A stretch of DNA of 5,118 nucleotides. It comes from JAKLQR01 sp963753165 (GTDB taxonomy: Bacteria; Nitrospirota; Thermodesulfovibrionia; Thermodesulfovibrionales; SM23-35). The stretch covers positions 1 through 5,118 of the forward strand of contig CAVWBP010000037.1 in the NCBI GenBank assembly GCA_963753165.1. Reading direction: 5' to 3'. A program made the position numbers and the translations under genes. Position 1 is the stretch's first letter; every line of letters begins with the position of its first letter. Under the pieces are notes generated by a model, which was not told where the DNA came from, did no database searches, and saw nothing but the letters and a program-made list of their open reading frames with translations. Of this stretch, positions 1 to 5,118 are shown in pieces.

Positions 1-1257
1 GTCGCCCTCGGGCACCCGGGGACCTTTCTTAATAAAATCGAATTGCCTGATCAGATTCTGCTGGGCTTCTTTTATGTCTTCCGGCAATTGTTCGGGGGGA
101 ACCGCTAATTCGGCAAGTTTTTCCTCGCTCAGTCCTTTTCCACCCGGCACGACTGTCAAAGATTTAAATTTACAGGTTGTGAAGCAGGTCGAGCATTGCA
201 GGCAGAGCGACTGGTCGATTACGTGCGGTTTCTTCTTTTCTCCGGTAATCGCCTTTGCCGGACACGCCCTCAAACACATACCACAGCCCTTGCAGGCTTT
301 TTCTATAATAAAATAAGCCATATCTGTCGGATGGGTTATCGGCAGCATCTTGTCTTTGGGAGGAAGGACGAATTTTGGTTCGTCCGCCATTACGGGGCCC
401 TCCGGAAGCTTGTCGAGACACTGTTTGATAATCTTGATGGACTGTCTCAACTCAAGCATCCTGCAGCGGTATCTGTCATAGGTGTCGCCTGCCGTGCCTA
501 TGGGCACTTCGAAATCGACCTGGTCGTAGGCGTCATAAGGCATGTATTTTCTTATATCATAAGGGATGCCGGAACCCCGCAATGTTGGTCCGGTCATTCC
601 CCAGTTGATCGCTTCTTCAGCCGAAATAACTCCGATACCTACCGTCCTCTGGAGCCATATCCTGTTCTGGTCAATGAGGGTTTCATATTCCAGAATTCTT
701 GAAGGAAACTCCTCAAGGAATTTCACTGTGCTGTCGATAAACTCCTGTGAGATATCGTTCCGCACCCCGCCGATTCTCGGGTAGGTAATGGTAAGGCGCG
801 CACCGCTGACCATCTCAAAGAGGTCGAGTATCCATTCCCTTTCTCTGAAGCAGTAGAGGAATACGGTCATTGCTCCTATGTCAAGGGCATGGGTAGCAAG
901 CCAGAGGAGGTGGTTCGAGATCCTGGACAATTCACCCACTATGGTCCTGATAAACTTCGCCCTCGGAGGGGCCTCTATGCCGCAGAGTTTTTCAACGGCG
1001 ACGCAATAGCCGATATTGTTCGACATTGCAGAAACATAATCCATCCTGTCGGTAAGCGGAAGGGCCTGAAAATAGCTCAGGCTCTCGCCAAGTTTTTCGA
1101 GCCCCCGGTGGAGATAGCCCACATAGGGAGTAAGCTTGACGATTGTCTCGCCGTCGAGGTCAAGGACAACCCTTAAGACACCATGCGTAGCCGGGTGCTG
1201 GGGACCCATATTGACATTGAGTTCTCTTGTTTCGAAAATCTTTTCAGGTTCTTCCAT
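1..1257 (-). CDS. nuoD: NADH-quinone oxidoreductase subunit D (NuoD), partial, with inserted 2[4Fe-4S] ferredoxin domain
   Basis: NuoD is the 49-kDa subunit of the complex I peripheral arm and forms the quinone-reduction site with NuoB. The window holds the first 419 codons, in one uninterrupted frame that runs off the left edge. Seen: the N-terminal hairpin GPQHPATHG (18-26), then GYLHRGLEK and DRMDY (70-74). H25 and Y74 align with the quinone-site His38 and Tyr87 of Thermus Nqo4. Family blocks FRERE, RIGGVRND, RGSGIPYDIRK and ELRQSIKIIKQ continue to LPPKDK (298-303). Residues of about 304-397 are then foreign to the family and include eight ferredoxin-type cysteines. NuoD sequence resumes near 398 with RQFDFIKKGPRVPEGD, matching the canonical HFK...EGF.VPEGE block. 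The C-terminal part lies outside the window. ATG at 1257 follows the nuoC stop by one base; its SD is weak (GTGGGAT inside the end of nuoC). Identity is certain; the insertion's function is inferred. Confidence 0.96.
   Translation of the reverse strand, partial: MEEPEKIFETRELNVNMGPQHPATHGVLRVVLDLDGETIVKLTPYVGYLHRGLEKLGESLSYFQALPLTDRMDYVSAMSNNIGYCVAVEKLCGIEAPPRAKFIRTIVGELSRISNHLLWLATHALDIGAMTVFLYCFREREWILDLFEMVSGARLTITYPRIGGVRNDISQEFIDSTVKFLEEFPSRILEYETLIDQNRIWLQRTVGIGVISAEEAINWGMTGPTLRGSGIPYDIRKYMPYDAYDQVDFEVPIGTAGDTYDRYRCRMLELRQSIKIIKQCLDKLPEGPVMADEPKFVLPPKDKMLPITHPTDMAYFIIEKACKGCGMCLRACPAKAITGEKKKPHVIDQSLCLQCSTCFTTCKFKSLTVVPGGKGLSEEKLAELAVPPEQLPEDIKEAQQNLIRQFDFIKKGPRVPEGD
67..348 (-). other. 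Ferredoxin-like 2[4Fe-4S] domain inserted within NuoD
   Basis: This segment encodes NuoD residues of about 304-397. It contains two cluster motifs: C322-x2-C325-x2-C328-x3-C332-P, and C352-x2-C355-x2-C358-x3-C362-K. The linker ITGEKKKPHVID between them is typical of the dicluster ferredoxin domain at the C-terminus of NuoF/HndC-type subunits. That similarity is from memory, not from a search. A probable helical linker rich in Glu, Leu and Ala (374-399) leads back into conserved NuoD sequence. The second motif ends in Lys where Pro is usual. The reading frame is the same as NuoD on both sides (codons begin at positions divisible by 3), so this is a domain insertion and not a separate ferredoxin gene. 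It could bind two low-potential clusters and act as an extra electron entry or exit point. Confidence 0.9.
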
Positions 1258-1258
1258 C

Positions 1259-1840
1259 TTAATCATCCCACTCAAACTCCTTCAGCTCCTGCGACCTCTT
1301 TACCACTTCAACAAAACCCGGCCAGTCCTTCTCAAAGTCCGGGCCTTTTAACGGATAGTCTTTTCTTAACGGATGCCCTTCCCAATCCTCGGGCATGAGA
1401 ATCCTCCTCAGATCCGGATGGCCGACAAACTCTATCCCGAACAGGTCATAGCATTCCCTTTCGTGCCAGTCTGCACCAGCCCATATGGGAACAACAGTCC
1501 CGATCTGCGGATTATTTTCCGGCACCTGTGCCTTGATACGGATGCAGTGGCGGTATCTTGTTGATAAAAGATTGTAAACGACCTCGAACCTCACTTCCTT
1601 CTTTCCTGACCAGTCGACAGCAGTCAAATCCTGAAGGTGGTCGAAACTGAGGTGAGGATCATCATGAAGATATCTGAGTATTGCGACACTCTGATCTTTT
1701 TTAATAATCACAGAGACCTGGTCCCTGTGATTGGTCACTTCGATAACCTGTTCGGGGAAGTGTTCTTTGATCCTCCCGGCTATCTGTTCCGGATCGGTTC
1801 CTGCGGCATAAATACCGGCCTTTACTTCGGTTACCGCCAT
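1259..1840 (-). CDS. nuoC: NADH-quinone oxidoreductase subunit C (NuoC, 30-kDa subunit)
   Basis: NuoC is a cofactor-free structural subunit of the hydrophilic arm of complex I, contacting NuoB, NuoD and NuoI. The 193-residue product has a variable N-terminal half and then the family signature ADWHERECYDLFGIEFVGHP (residues 122-141), followed by DLRRILMPEDWEGHPLRKDYPL (142-163). Its length is normal for a stand-alone NuoC, so it is not the NuoCD fusion found in enterobacteria. I place the start at ATG 1840, preceded by GGTGGAG at good spacing. A GTG at 1849 in the same frame would add three residues but lacks a well-placed ribosome binding site. With ATG 1840 the gene overlaps the nuoB end by 10 nt, suggesting translational coupling. 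The TAA stop at 1259-1261 is one base before the nuoD ATG. Confidence 0.97.
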   Translation of the reverse strand: MAVTEVKAGIYAAGTDPEQIAGRIKEHFPEQVIEVTNHRDQVSVIIKKDQSVAILRYLHDDPHLSFDHLQDLTAVDWSGKKEVRFEVVYNLLSTRYRHCIRIKAQVPENNPQIGTVVPIWAGADWHERECYDLFGIEFVGHPDLRRILMPEDWEGHPLRKDYPLKGPDFEKDWPGFVEVVKRSQELKEFEWDD

Positions 1841-2349
1841 GGACTCCACCTCGCCTGTTCTTTTCTGATCTTTTCCTGGAGAAGCATCACGCCTTCAAGA
1901 AATGTTTCAGGTCTCGGAGGGCAGCCCGGCACGTATACATCAACAGGGAGAAAAGTCTCGCATCCCTGTACCGTACTGTATGTTTTGAAGATTCCCCCTG
2001 TGCAGGCGCAGCTCCCGACTGCTATCACGTATCTCGGTTCCGGTATCTGGTCGTATACCCGTCTTATCACGGGAACCATTTTCTTGGTGACGGTGCCGGC
2101 AACGATTACGCAGTCTGACTGACGCGGAGATCCCCTGAAGATGACGCCAAATCTGTCGAAGTCATAATGTGATGCGCCCACGGCCATCATTTCAATGGCG
2201 CATCAAGCAAGGCCGAAGGTCATAGGCCAGATTGAAGACAGCCTGCCCCAGTTCACAATCTTATCAAACGTTGTGACGATAAGGTTGGGAGGCAATATCT
2301 TGACGTCTTCTTCTACCTGAACCAGACCTGTGGCTGATGTGTCTAACAT
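1831..2349 (-). CDS. nuoB: NADH-quinone oxidoreductase subunit B (NuoB) with in-frame UGA at a cluster-ligand position; candidate selenoprotein
   Basis: NuoB holds cluster N2, the last Fe-S centre before quinone. From ATG 2349 the frame gives 172 residues with one interruption: a TGA at 2203-2205, codon 49. The sequence around it reads WPMTFGLA-(UGA)-C-AIEMM. The family has two adjacent cysteines here (Cys63 and Cys64 in E. coli), so UGA replaces the first N2 ligand. The other ligands are intact: C50, C114 in GSCACTGG and C143 in PGCPPRPE, with spacing matching the family. Everything before and after the UGA is well conserved and no frame changes. The start has a good SD, AGGGGG (2357-2362), 7 nt from the ATG, and lies 23 nt after the nuoA stop. 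Reading from the internal ATG at 2190 would lose both tandem ligands and has no SD. Readings: selenocysteine insertion (favoured because of the adjacent hairpins), a nonsense mutation, or a sequence error from TGC/TGT. UGA terminates nuoA, so genome-wide UGA reassignment is not supported. Confidence 0.9.
2170..2205 (-). promoter_or_regulatory. SECIS-like hairpin region starting at the nuoB UGA
   Basis: The transcript beginning at the UGA can form two mutually exclusive hairpins that share one 3' arm. Hairpin A is a perfect 9-bp stem, UGAUGCGCC (2205-2197) with GGCGCAUCA (2178-2170), so the UGA itself lies in the stem. Hairpin B pairs UGAUGGCC (2189-2182) with GGC-G-CAUCA (2178-2170): 8 bp with one bulged G, capped by the three-base loop GUG (2181-2179). 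The loop of B is 21 nt after the UGA and begins with G. As I recall the bacterial SECIS rules, a small apical loop with an early G about 16-37 nt downstream of UGA is expected, so B fits. Folding was done by eye, without energies. The region also encodes conserved NuoB residues, so chance pairing remains possible. Confidence 0.55.
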
Positions 2350-2372
2350 CTTCTAACCCCCTGTTGGTTATT

Positions 2373-2744
2373 TCAATCCCAAACGAATGCGTCTTTTCTC
2401 CAGGCGTAAAGGTAACCGATCAATAGTATAGCGATAAAGATCACCATTTCGATGAATGCAAAGATGCCGATTTTATCGAAGACAACCGCCCAAGGATAAA
2501 TGAAGATCGCTTCAACATCGAATACTACGAAGAGCATCGCGATTACATAGAAGCGTATCGTAAACCTTGTGCGGGGTTCACCTTTCGGATCGATACCGGA
2601 TTCATAGGGCAGGAGCTTTTCAAAGTAGGGCTTCCGCAGTCTGAAGAGATAGCCGATGAGAAGTGCGCCAAAGCCGAACGCCGAGGCGATAAGAATGAAA
2701 ATAAGAACCGGTAAATATTCTGATGGTAAATAGGTTCCAGGCAT
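2373..2744 (-). CDS. nuoA: NADH-quinone oxidoreductase subunit A (NuoA)
   Basis: NuoA is a small membrane subunit of complex I next to NuoH, near the junction with the peripheral arm and the quinone channel. The 123-residue product has three predicted membrane helices, at about 10-34, 65-86 and 91-113. The first cytoplasm-side loop carries the family motif PYESGIDPKGEPRTRF (46-61). The second helix has FYVIAMLFVVFDVEAIFIYP, including conserved acidic residues D76 and E78. Length is typical. The start is forced: ATG 2744 has an in-frame TAA three codons upstream, and neither intervening codon is a start. There is no Shine-Dalgarno sequence, and the promoter predicts almost no leader. The gene ends in TGA, showing that UGA acts as a stop in this same operon. 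It is the first gene of the operon. Confidence 0.97.
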   Translation of the reverse strand: MPGTYLPSEYLPVLIFILIASAFGFGALLIGYLFRLRKPYFEKLLPYESGIDPKGEPRTRFTIRFYVIAMLFVVFDVEAIFIYPWAVVFDKIGIFAFIEMVIFIAILLIGYLYAWRKDAFVWD

Positions 2745-2754
2745 AAGCGGTTAT

Positions 2755-2784
2755 GTTATACTGAAAAGCACCACATCTTGTCAA
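2755..2784 (-). promoter_or_regulatory. Sigma-70-type promoter of the nuo operon
   Basis: On the minus strand, TTGACA (2784-2779, exact consensus -35) is followed by an 18-nt spacer and TATAAC (2760-2755, five of six to consensus). Transcription would start at about 2749-2747, only 3-5 nt before the nuoA ATG at 2744, so the message should be leaderless or nearly so. The absence of a ribosome binding site before nuoA agrees with this. Confidence 0.75.
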
Positions 2785-2791
2785 GTAAAAA

Positions 2792-2819
2792 TTTTTCGGC
2801 AGCAAATTAGCGGTATAAT
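2792..2819 (+). promoter_or_regulatory. Probable promoter of the nfnAB operon
   Basis: A perfect -10 box TATAAT lies at 2814-2819. The best -35 candidate is the weak TTTTTC at 2792-2797 with a 16-nt spacer, inside an A/T-rich tract. A start near 2826 would leave a leader of about 25 nt containing a purine-rich SD-like GAGCGAGG (2834-2841), 9 nt before the nfnA ATG. With the nuo promoter, this forms a compact divergent control region in the 106-bp gap. I saw no clear operator palindrome there. Confidence 0.5.
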
Positions 2820-2850
2820 GCAAAAAAATTAAAGAGCGAGGCTTGGGAAT

Positions 2851-3687
2851 ATGTTTAGAATCTCCAGGAAAATGGAATTATCCGATGCGGTTCTCTTGTT
2901 CGAAATCGAGGCGCACGATATTGCGCGCAAGGCAAAGGCAGGAAATTTCTTTGTACTGAGAATCGATGAGCGGGGCGAACGCATTCCGCTCACCATTGCA
3001 GATTTCAATAAGAAGAACGGAACGATCACTACTGTCTTTCAGAAAATGGGGAAGACAACCCATCAGCTTGCCGAACTTGGCGAGGGAGATTCCCTCCATG
3101 ATGTCATCGGACCTCTCGGCATGCATTCACATGTCGAAAATTTCGGAAAAATTATCTGCGTAGGCGGAGGCGTCGGCATAGCGCCGGTTTATCCGATCGC
3201 CCGCGCATTGAAAGAGGCAGGGAATACCGTTCTCTCCATCATCGGAGCACGGACAAAAAATCTGATCTTCTGGGAAGAGAAGATGCGTGAAGTATCAGAT
3301 GATCTCATCATTGTGACCGATGACGGATCATATGGAAGAAAAGCAGTGGTAACGGTCCCTGTCGATGAACTGCTGAGAGAAGATAAAAGCATTCAACGGG
3401 TAATCGCGATCGGCCCTGCGATCATGATGAAGTTCGTATGCGTAACGACCGAAAAACACCAGGTGAAAACCATCGTCAGTCTGAATTCTATTATGGTCGA
3501 TGGGACCGGGATGTGCGGGGCGTGCAGGGTGGAAGTCGGCGGAGAGACAAAGTTTGCCTGTGTCGACGGTCCCGAATTCGACGGACATAAAGTAGATTTC
3601 GACCTCCTCATGGCACGGCAGAGAATGTACGGAGAAGAAGAGAAGGCCGCGTTCGAGCGTTATAAAATAACGCGGGAGGTCAAATAA
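2851..3687 (+). CDS. nfnA: NfnA-like subunit: ferredoxin-NADP reductase/sulfide dehydrogenase FAD, NAD(H) and [2Fe-2S] subunit
   Basis: This is a cytoplasmic flavoprotein of the ferredoxin reductase/dihydroorotate dehydrogenase electron-transfer (PyrK-like) family, 278 residues, the usual size of the small NfnAB subunit. Domains in order: an FAD-binding barrel to about residue 95, with the flavin motif RIPLTIAD (44-51); a nucleotide-binding domain with VGGGVGIAPVYPIARAL (104-120); and a C-terminal [2Fe-2S] domain. The cluster motif is VDGTGMCGACRV with C222 and C225, then C237 in FACVDG. An Asp ligand is known in the Thermotoga NfnA, and D217 is the likely counterpart. In NfnAB this subunit handles NAD(H) and its FAD is the low-energy branch. 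nfnB follows 2 nt later, and this pairing supports NfnA over PyrK. The start ATG has GAGCGAGG 9 nt upstream. An older annotation for such proteins is sulfide dehydrogenase subunit beta, which the sequence alone cannot exclude. Confidence 0.9.
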   Translation: MFRISRKMELSDAVLLFEIEAHDIARKAKAGNFFVLRIDERGERIPLTIADFNKKNGTITTVFQKMGKTTHQLAELGEGDSLHDVIGPLGMHSHVENFGKIICVGGGVGIAPVYPIARALKEAGNTVLSIIGARTKNLIFWEEKMREVSDDLIIVTDDGSYGRKAVVTVPVDELLREDKSIQRVIAIGPAIMMKFVCVTTEKHQVKTIVSLNSIMVDGTGMCGACRVEVGGETKFACVDGPEFDGHKVDFDLLMARQRMYGEEEKAAFERYKITREVK

Positions 3688-3689
3688 CC

Positions 3690-5117
3690 ATGGAAGAGAA
3701 AAAAATAAAGAATAGAGTCAAGATGCGGGAACAGGAAGCCCGTGAGCGCGCCCGGAATTTTATGGAAGTTCCCTATGGGTATACACCGGAAGATGCCGGT
3801 GAAGAAGCTTCCCGATGCCTGAACTGCCTGAAGCCGACCTGCAGGAGCGGCTGCCCGGTCGAGGTGGACATCCCTTCTTTTATTCAATTGATAAAAGAGG
3901 GGAAATTCATAGAGGCTGCATGGAAAATAAAGGAGAAGAACGCGCTTCCCGCAGTATGCGGCAGGGTATGTCCGCAGGAAATTCAATGCGAATCGATGTG
4001 TATCCTCGGCAAAAAAGGAGACCCTGTCGCAATCGGGAACCTTGAGAGGTTTGTTTCCGATTATGAAGCCGCTCAGGGAGAAATACAGATGCCCGAAAAA
4101 CCGGCCCCTTCCGGGAGGAAAATCGCCATTATCGGCTCAGGCCCCGGAGGACTGACCTGTGCAGCAGATCTCATCAGGTCGGGGCATGAGGTCACCCTCT
4201 TTGAAGCGTTGCACAAACCGGGCGGAGTCCTGGTATATGGAATACCGGAATTCAGACTTCCCAAGGCCATCGTGGAACGTGAGGTCGAATACATAAAAAA
4301 ATTGGGAGTTGCGGTCAAAGTGAACGCAGTCATAGGCAAGCTCTTTACCATCGATGAATTACTGAGTGATTACGGATACGACGCATGCTTTATTGCAACC
4401 GGTGCGGGACTGCCGGTCTTCATGGGGATACCCGGAGAAAACCTCAACGGCGTGTATTCTTCCAACGAATTTCTTACGCGGGCGAATCTCATGAAGGCAT
4501 ATCTCTTCCCCGAATATGATACCCCGATTAAGCGGGGGAAAAAGGTTGCCGTGTTCGGCGGAGGGAACGTTGCCATGGATTCTGCACGGGTCGCCCTCCG
4601 TCTCGGGGCGGAAAAAGTGTATATCGTGTACCGGCGTTCTGAGACTGAAATGCCTGCGAGAAAGGCCGAAATACACCATGCGCACGAGGAGGGCATAGAA
4701 TTTATGCTTCTGACAGCTCCATTGAAGTTCCTCGATGACGGCAAGGGGAATGTGAATGCGGTTGAATGCATCAAAATGGAACTGGGAGAACCGGATGCAT
4801 CGGGGAGGAGAAAACCGGCGCCCATCAAGGGGAGTCAATTCACCCTGGAGATAGATGTTGCGATCCCCGCTATCGGAACCCGTTCGAACCCTCTTTTGAC
4901 AAAAACGATGCCGGATTTGAACCTGAACAAGAGGGGCTATATCGTTGCAGACCATGAAACCGGGATGACCACGAAAACAGGGGTCTTTGCCGGTGGAGAT
5001 ATCGTTACCGGTTCAGCAACCGTAATCCTCGCGATGGGCGCGGGGAAGAAAGCCGCCCGGGGCATCAACGATTACCTCAAATGGAAGTTCTGGGATACAG
5101 GCGGAATTACACAATAA
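3690..5117 (+). CDS. nfnB: NfnB-like subunit: glutamate synthase small-subunit-type NADPH/FAD/2[4Fe-4S] oxidoreductase
   Basis: The product is a 475-residue GltD-family flavoprotein, complete to a TAA at the window edge. The N-terminal Fe-S domain has C43, C46, C51 and C55, then C90, C94, C100 and C104, the pattern for two [4Fe-4S] clusters. Next comes an FAD-binding Rossmann fold with GSGPGG (149-154) and KPGGVLVYGIPEFRLPK (176-192). The NADPH-binding fold has VFGGGNVAMD (288-297) and YRRSETEMPAR (314-324), whose paired arginines suit NADPH over NADH. The C-terminal FAD contact GVFAGGDIVTGSATV lies at 431-445. In NfnAB this subunit carries the bifurcating FAD and the ferredoxin-side clusters. 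The start is ATG 3690 with GGGAGGT (3674-3680) nine nt upstream inside nfnA. No glutamate synthase large subunit is seen next to it, and the nfnA partner argues for NfnB, though GltD-like proteins are often labelled gltA or gltD. Confidence 0.92.
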   Translation: MEEKKIKNRVKMREQEARERARNFMEVPYGYTPEDAGEEASRCLNCLKPTCRSGCPVEVDIPSFIQLIKEGKFIEAAWKIKEKNALPAVCGRVCPQEIQCESMCILGKKGDPVAIGNLERFVSDYEAAQGEIQMPEKPAPSGRKIAIIGSGPGGLTCAADLIRSGHEVTLFEALHKPGGVLVYGIPEFRLPKAIVEREVEYIKKLGVAVKVNAVIGKLFTIDELLSDYGYDACFIATGAGLPVFMGIPGENLNGVYSSNEFLTRANLMKAYLFPEYDTPIKRGKKVAVFGGGNVAMDSARVALRLGAEKVYIVYRRSETEMPARKAEIHHAHEEGIEFMLLTAPLKFLDDGKGNVNAVECIKMELGEPDASGRRKPAPIKGSQFTLEIDVAIPAIGTRSNPLLTKTMPDLNLNKRGYIVADHETGMTTKTGVFAGGDIVTGSATVILAMGAGKKAARGINDYLKWKFWDTGGITQ

Positions 5118-5118
5118 T

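Noticed and set aside
135..315. Separate small ferredoxin gene between nuo genes
   Set aside because: The cysteine motifs are in the same uninterrupted frame as NuoD, with recognisable NuoD sequence before and after and no stop or start with a ribosome binding site.
196..702. 168-residue plus-strand open frame, and other plus-strand frames across 74-2122
   Set aside because: They are antisense shadows of nuoB, nuoC and nuoD, with no recognisable domain and no upstream ribosome binding site.
1831..2190. NuoB starting at the internal ATG 2190, giving a 119-residue protein
   Set aside because: It would lack the tandem ligand pair and the first 53 residues, which are clearly conserved NuoB sequence upstream in the same frame with a good ribosome binding site at 2349.
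2203..2205. Genome-wide reassignment of UGA to an amino acid
   Set aside because: nuoA in the same operon ends at its family-typical length with UGA, and no other gene in the window contains an in-frame UGA.
2203..2205. Frameshift in nuoB
   Set aside because: Conserved sequence on both sides is in the same frame, so only the single codon is changed. A point mutation or sequence error remains possible and is listed as an alternative.
2778..2783. TTGTCA on the plus strand as the -35 box for nfnA
   Set aside because: It lies 30 nt from the TATAAT at 2814, too far for a promoter. It is better read on the other strand as the TTGACA of the nuo promoter.
4359..4955. 198-residue minus-strand open frame opposite nfnB
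   Set aside because: It is antisense to highly conserved flavin- and NADPH-binding sequence and its own translation has no recognisable features.

Overview
The window holds two divergently transcribed gene groups separated by a 106-bp intergenic region. It comes from a bacterium of moderate GC content. The minus strand carries the head of a respiratory complex I (nuo) operon in the order nuoA-nuoB-nuoC-nuoD, with nuoD running off the left edge. The plus strand carries a two-gene operon for the FAD/Fe-S subunits of an NfnAB-type (NADH-dependent reduced ferredoxin:NADP+ oxidoreductase) flavoprotein. The protein style and separate nuoC and nuoD genes suggest an anaerobic or microaerophilic lineage such as Nitrospirota or a deltaproteobacterium-like group. 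No taxonomic marker is present, so this is only an impression.

Right to left on the minus strand: a consensus-like sigma-70 promoter (TTGACA, 18-nt spacer, TATAAC) sits so close to nuoA that the transcript should be almost leaderless. Then come nuoA (three membrane helices), nuoB, nuoC and nuoD, tightly packed or overlapping. Two of these genes are odd. nuoB is full length only if an in-frame UGA at codon 49 is read through. That UGA replaces the first of the tandem cysteines that bind cluster N2, and it is followed at once by strong hairpin potential with the geometry of a bacterial SECIS, so a selenocysteine NuoB is the leading hypothesis. nuoD carries an in-frame insertion of about 94 residues containing an eight-cysteine 2[4Fe-4S] ferredoxin domain. 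The insertion lies between two conserved NuoD blocks, in a subunit that normally has no Fe-S cluster.

On the plus strand, nfnA (FAD, NAD(H) and [2Fe-2S] subunit) and nfnB (two [4Fe-4S], FAD and NADPH subunit) are complete, separated by 2 nt and expressed from their own divergent promoter.

Taken together, the neighbourhood looks like a low-potential electron module. NfnAB would exchange electrons among NADH, NADPH and ferredoxin, while an altered complex I with extra Fe-S clusters on NuoD could accept or deliver ferredoxin-level electrons. The gene identities are well supported. The selenocysteine and ferredoxin-coupling interpretations are inference.
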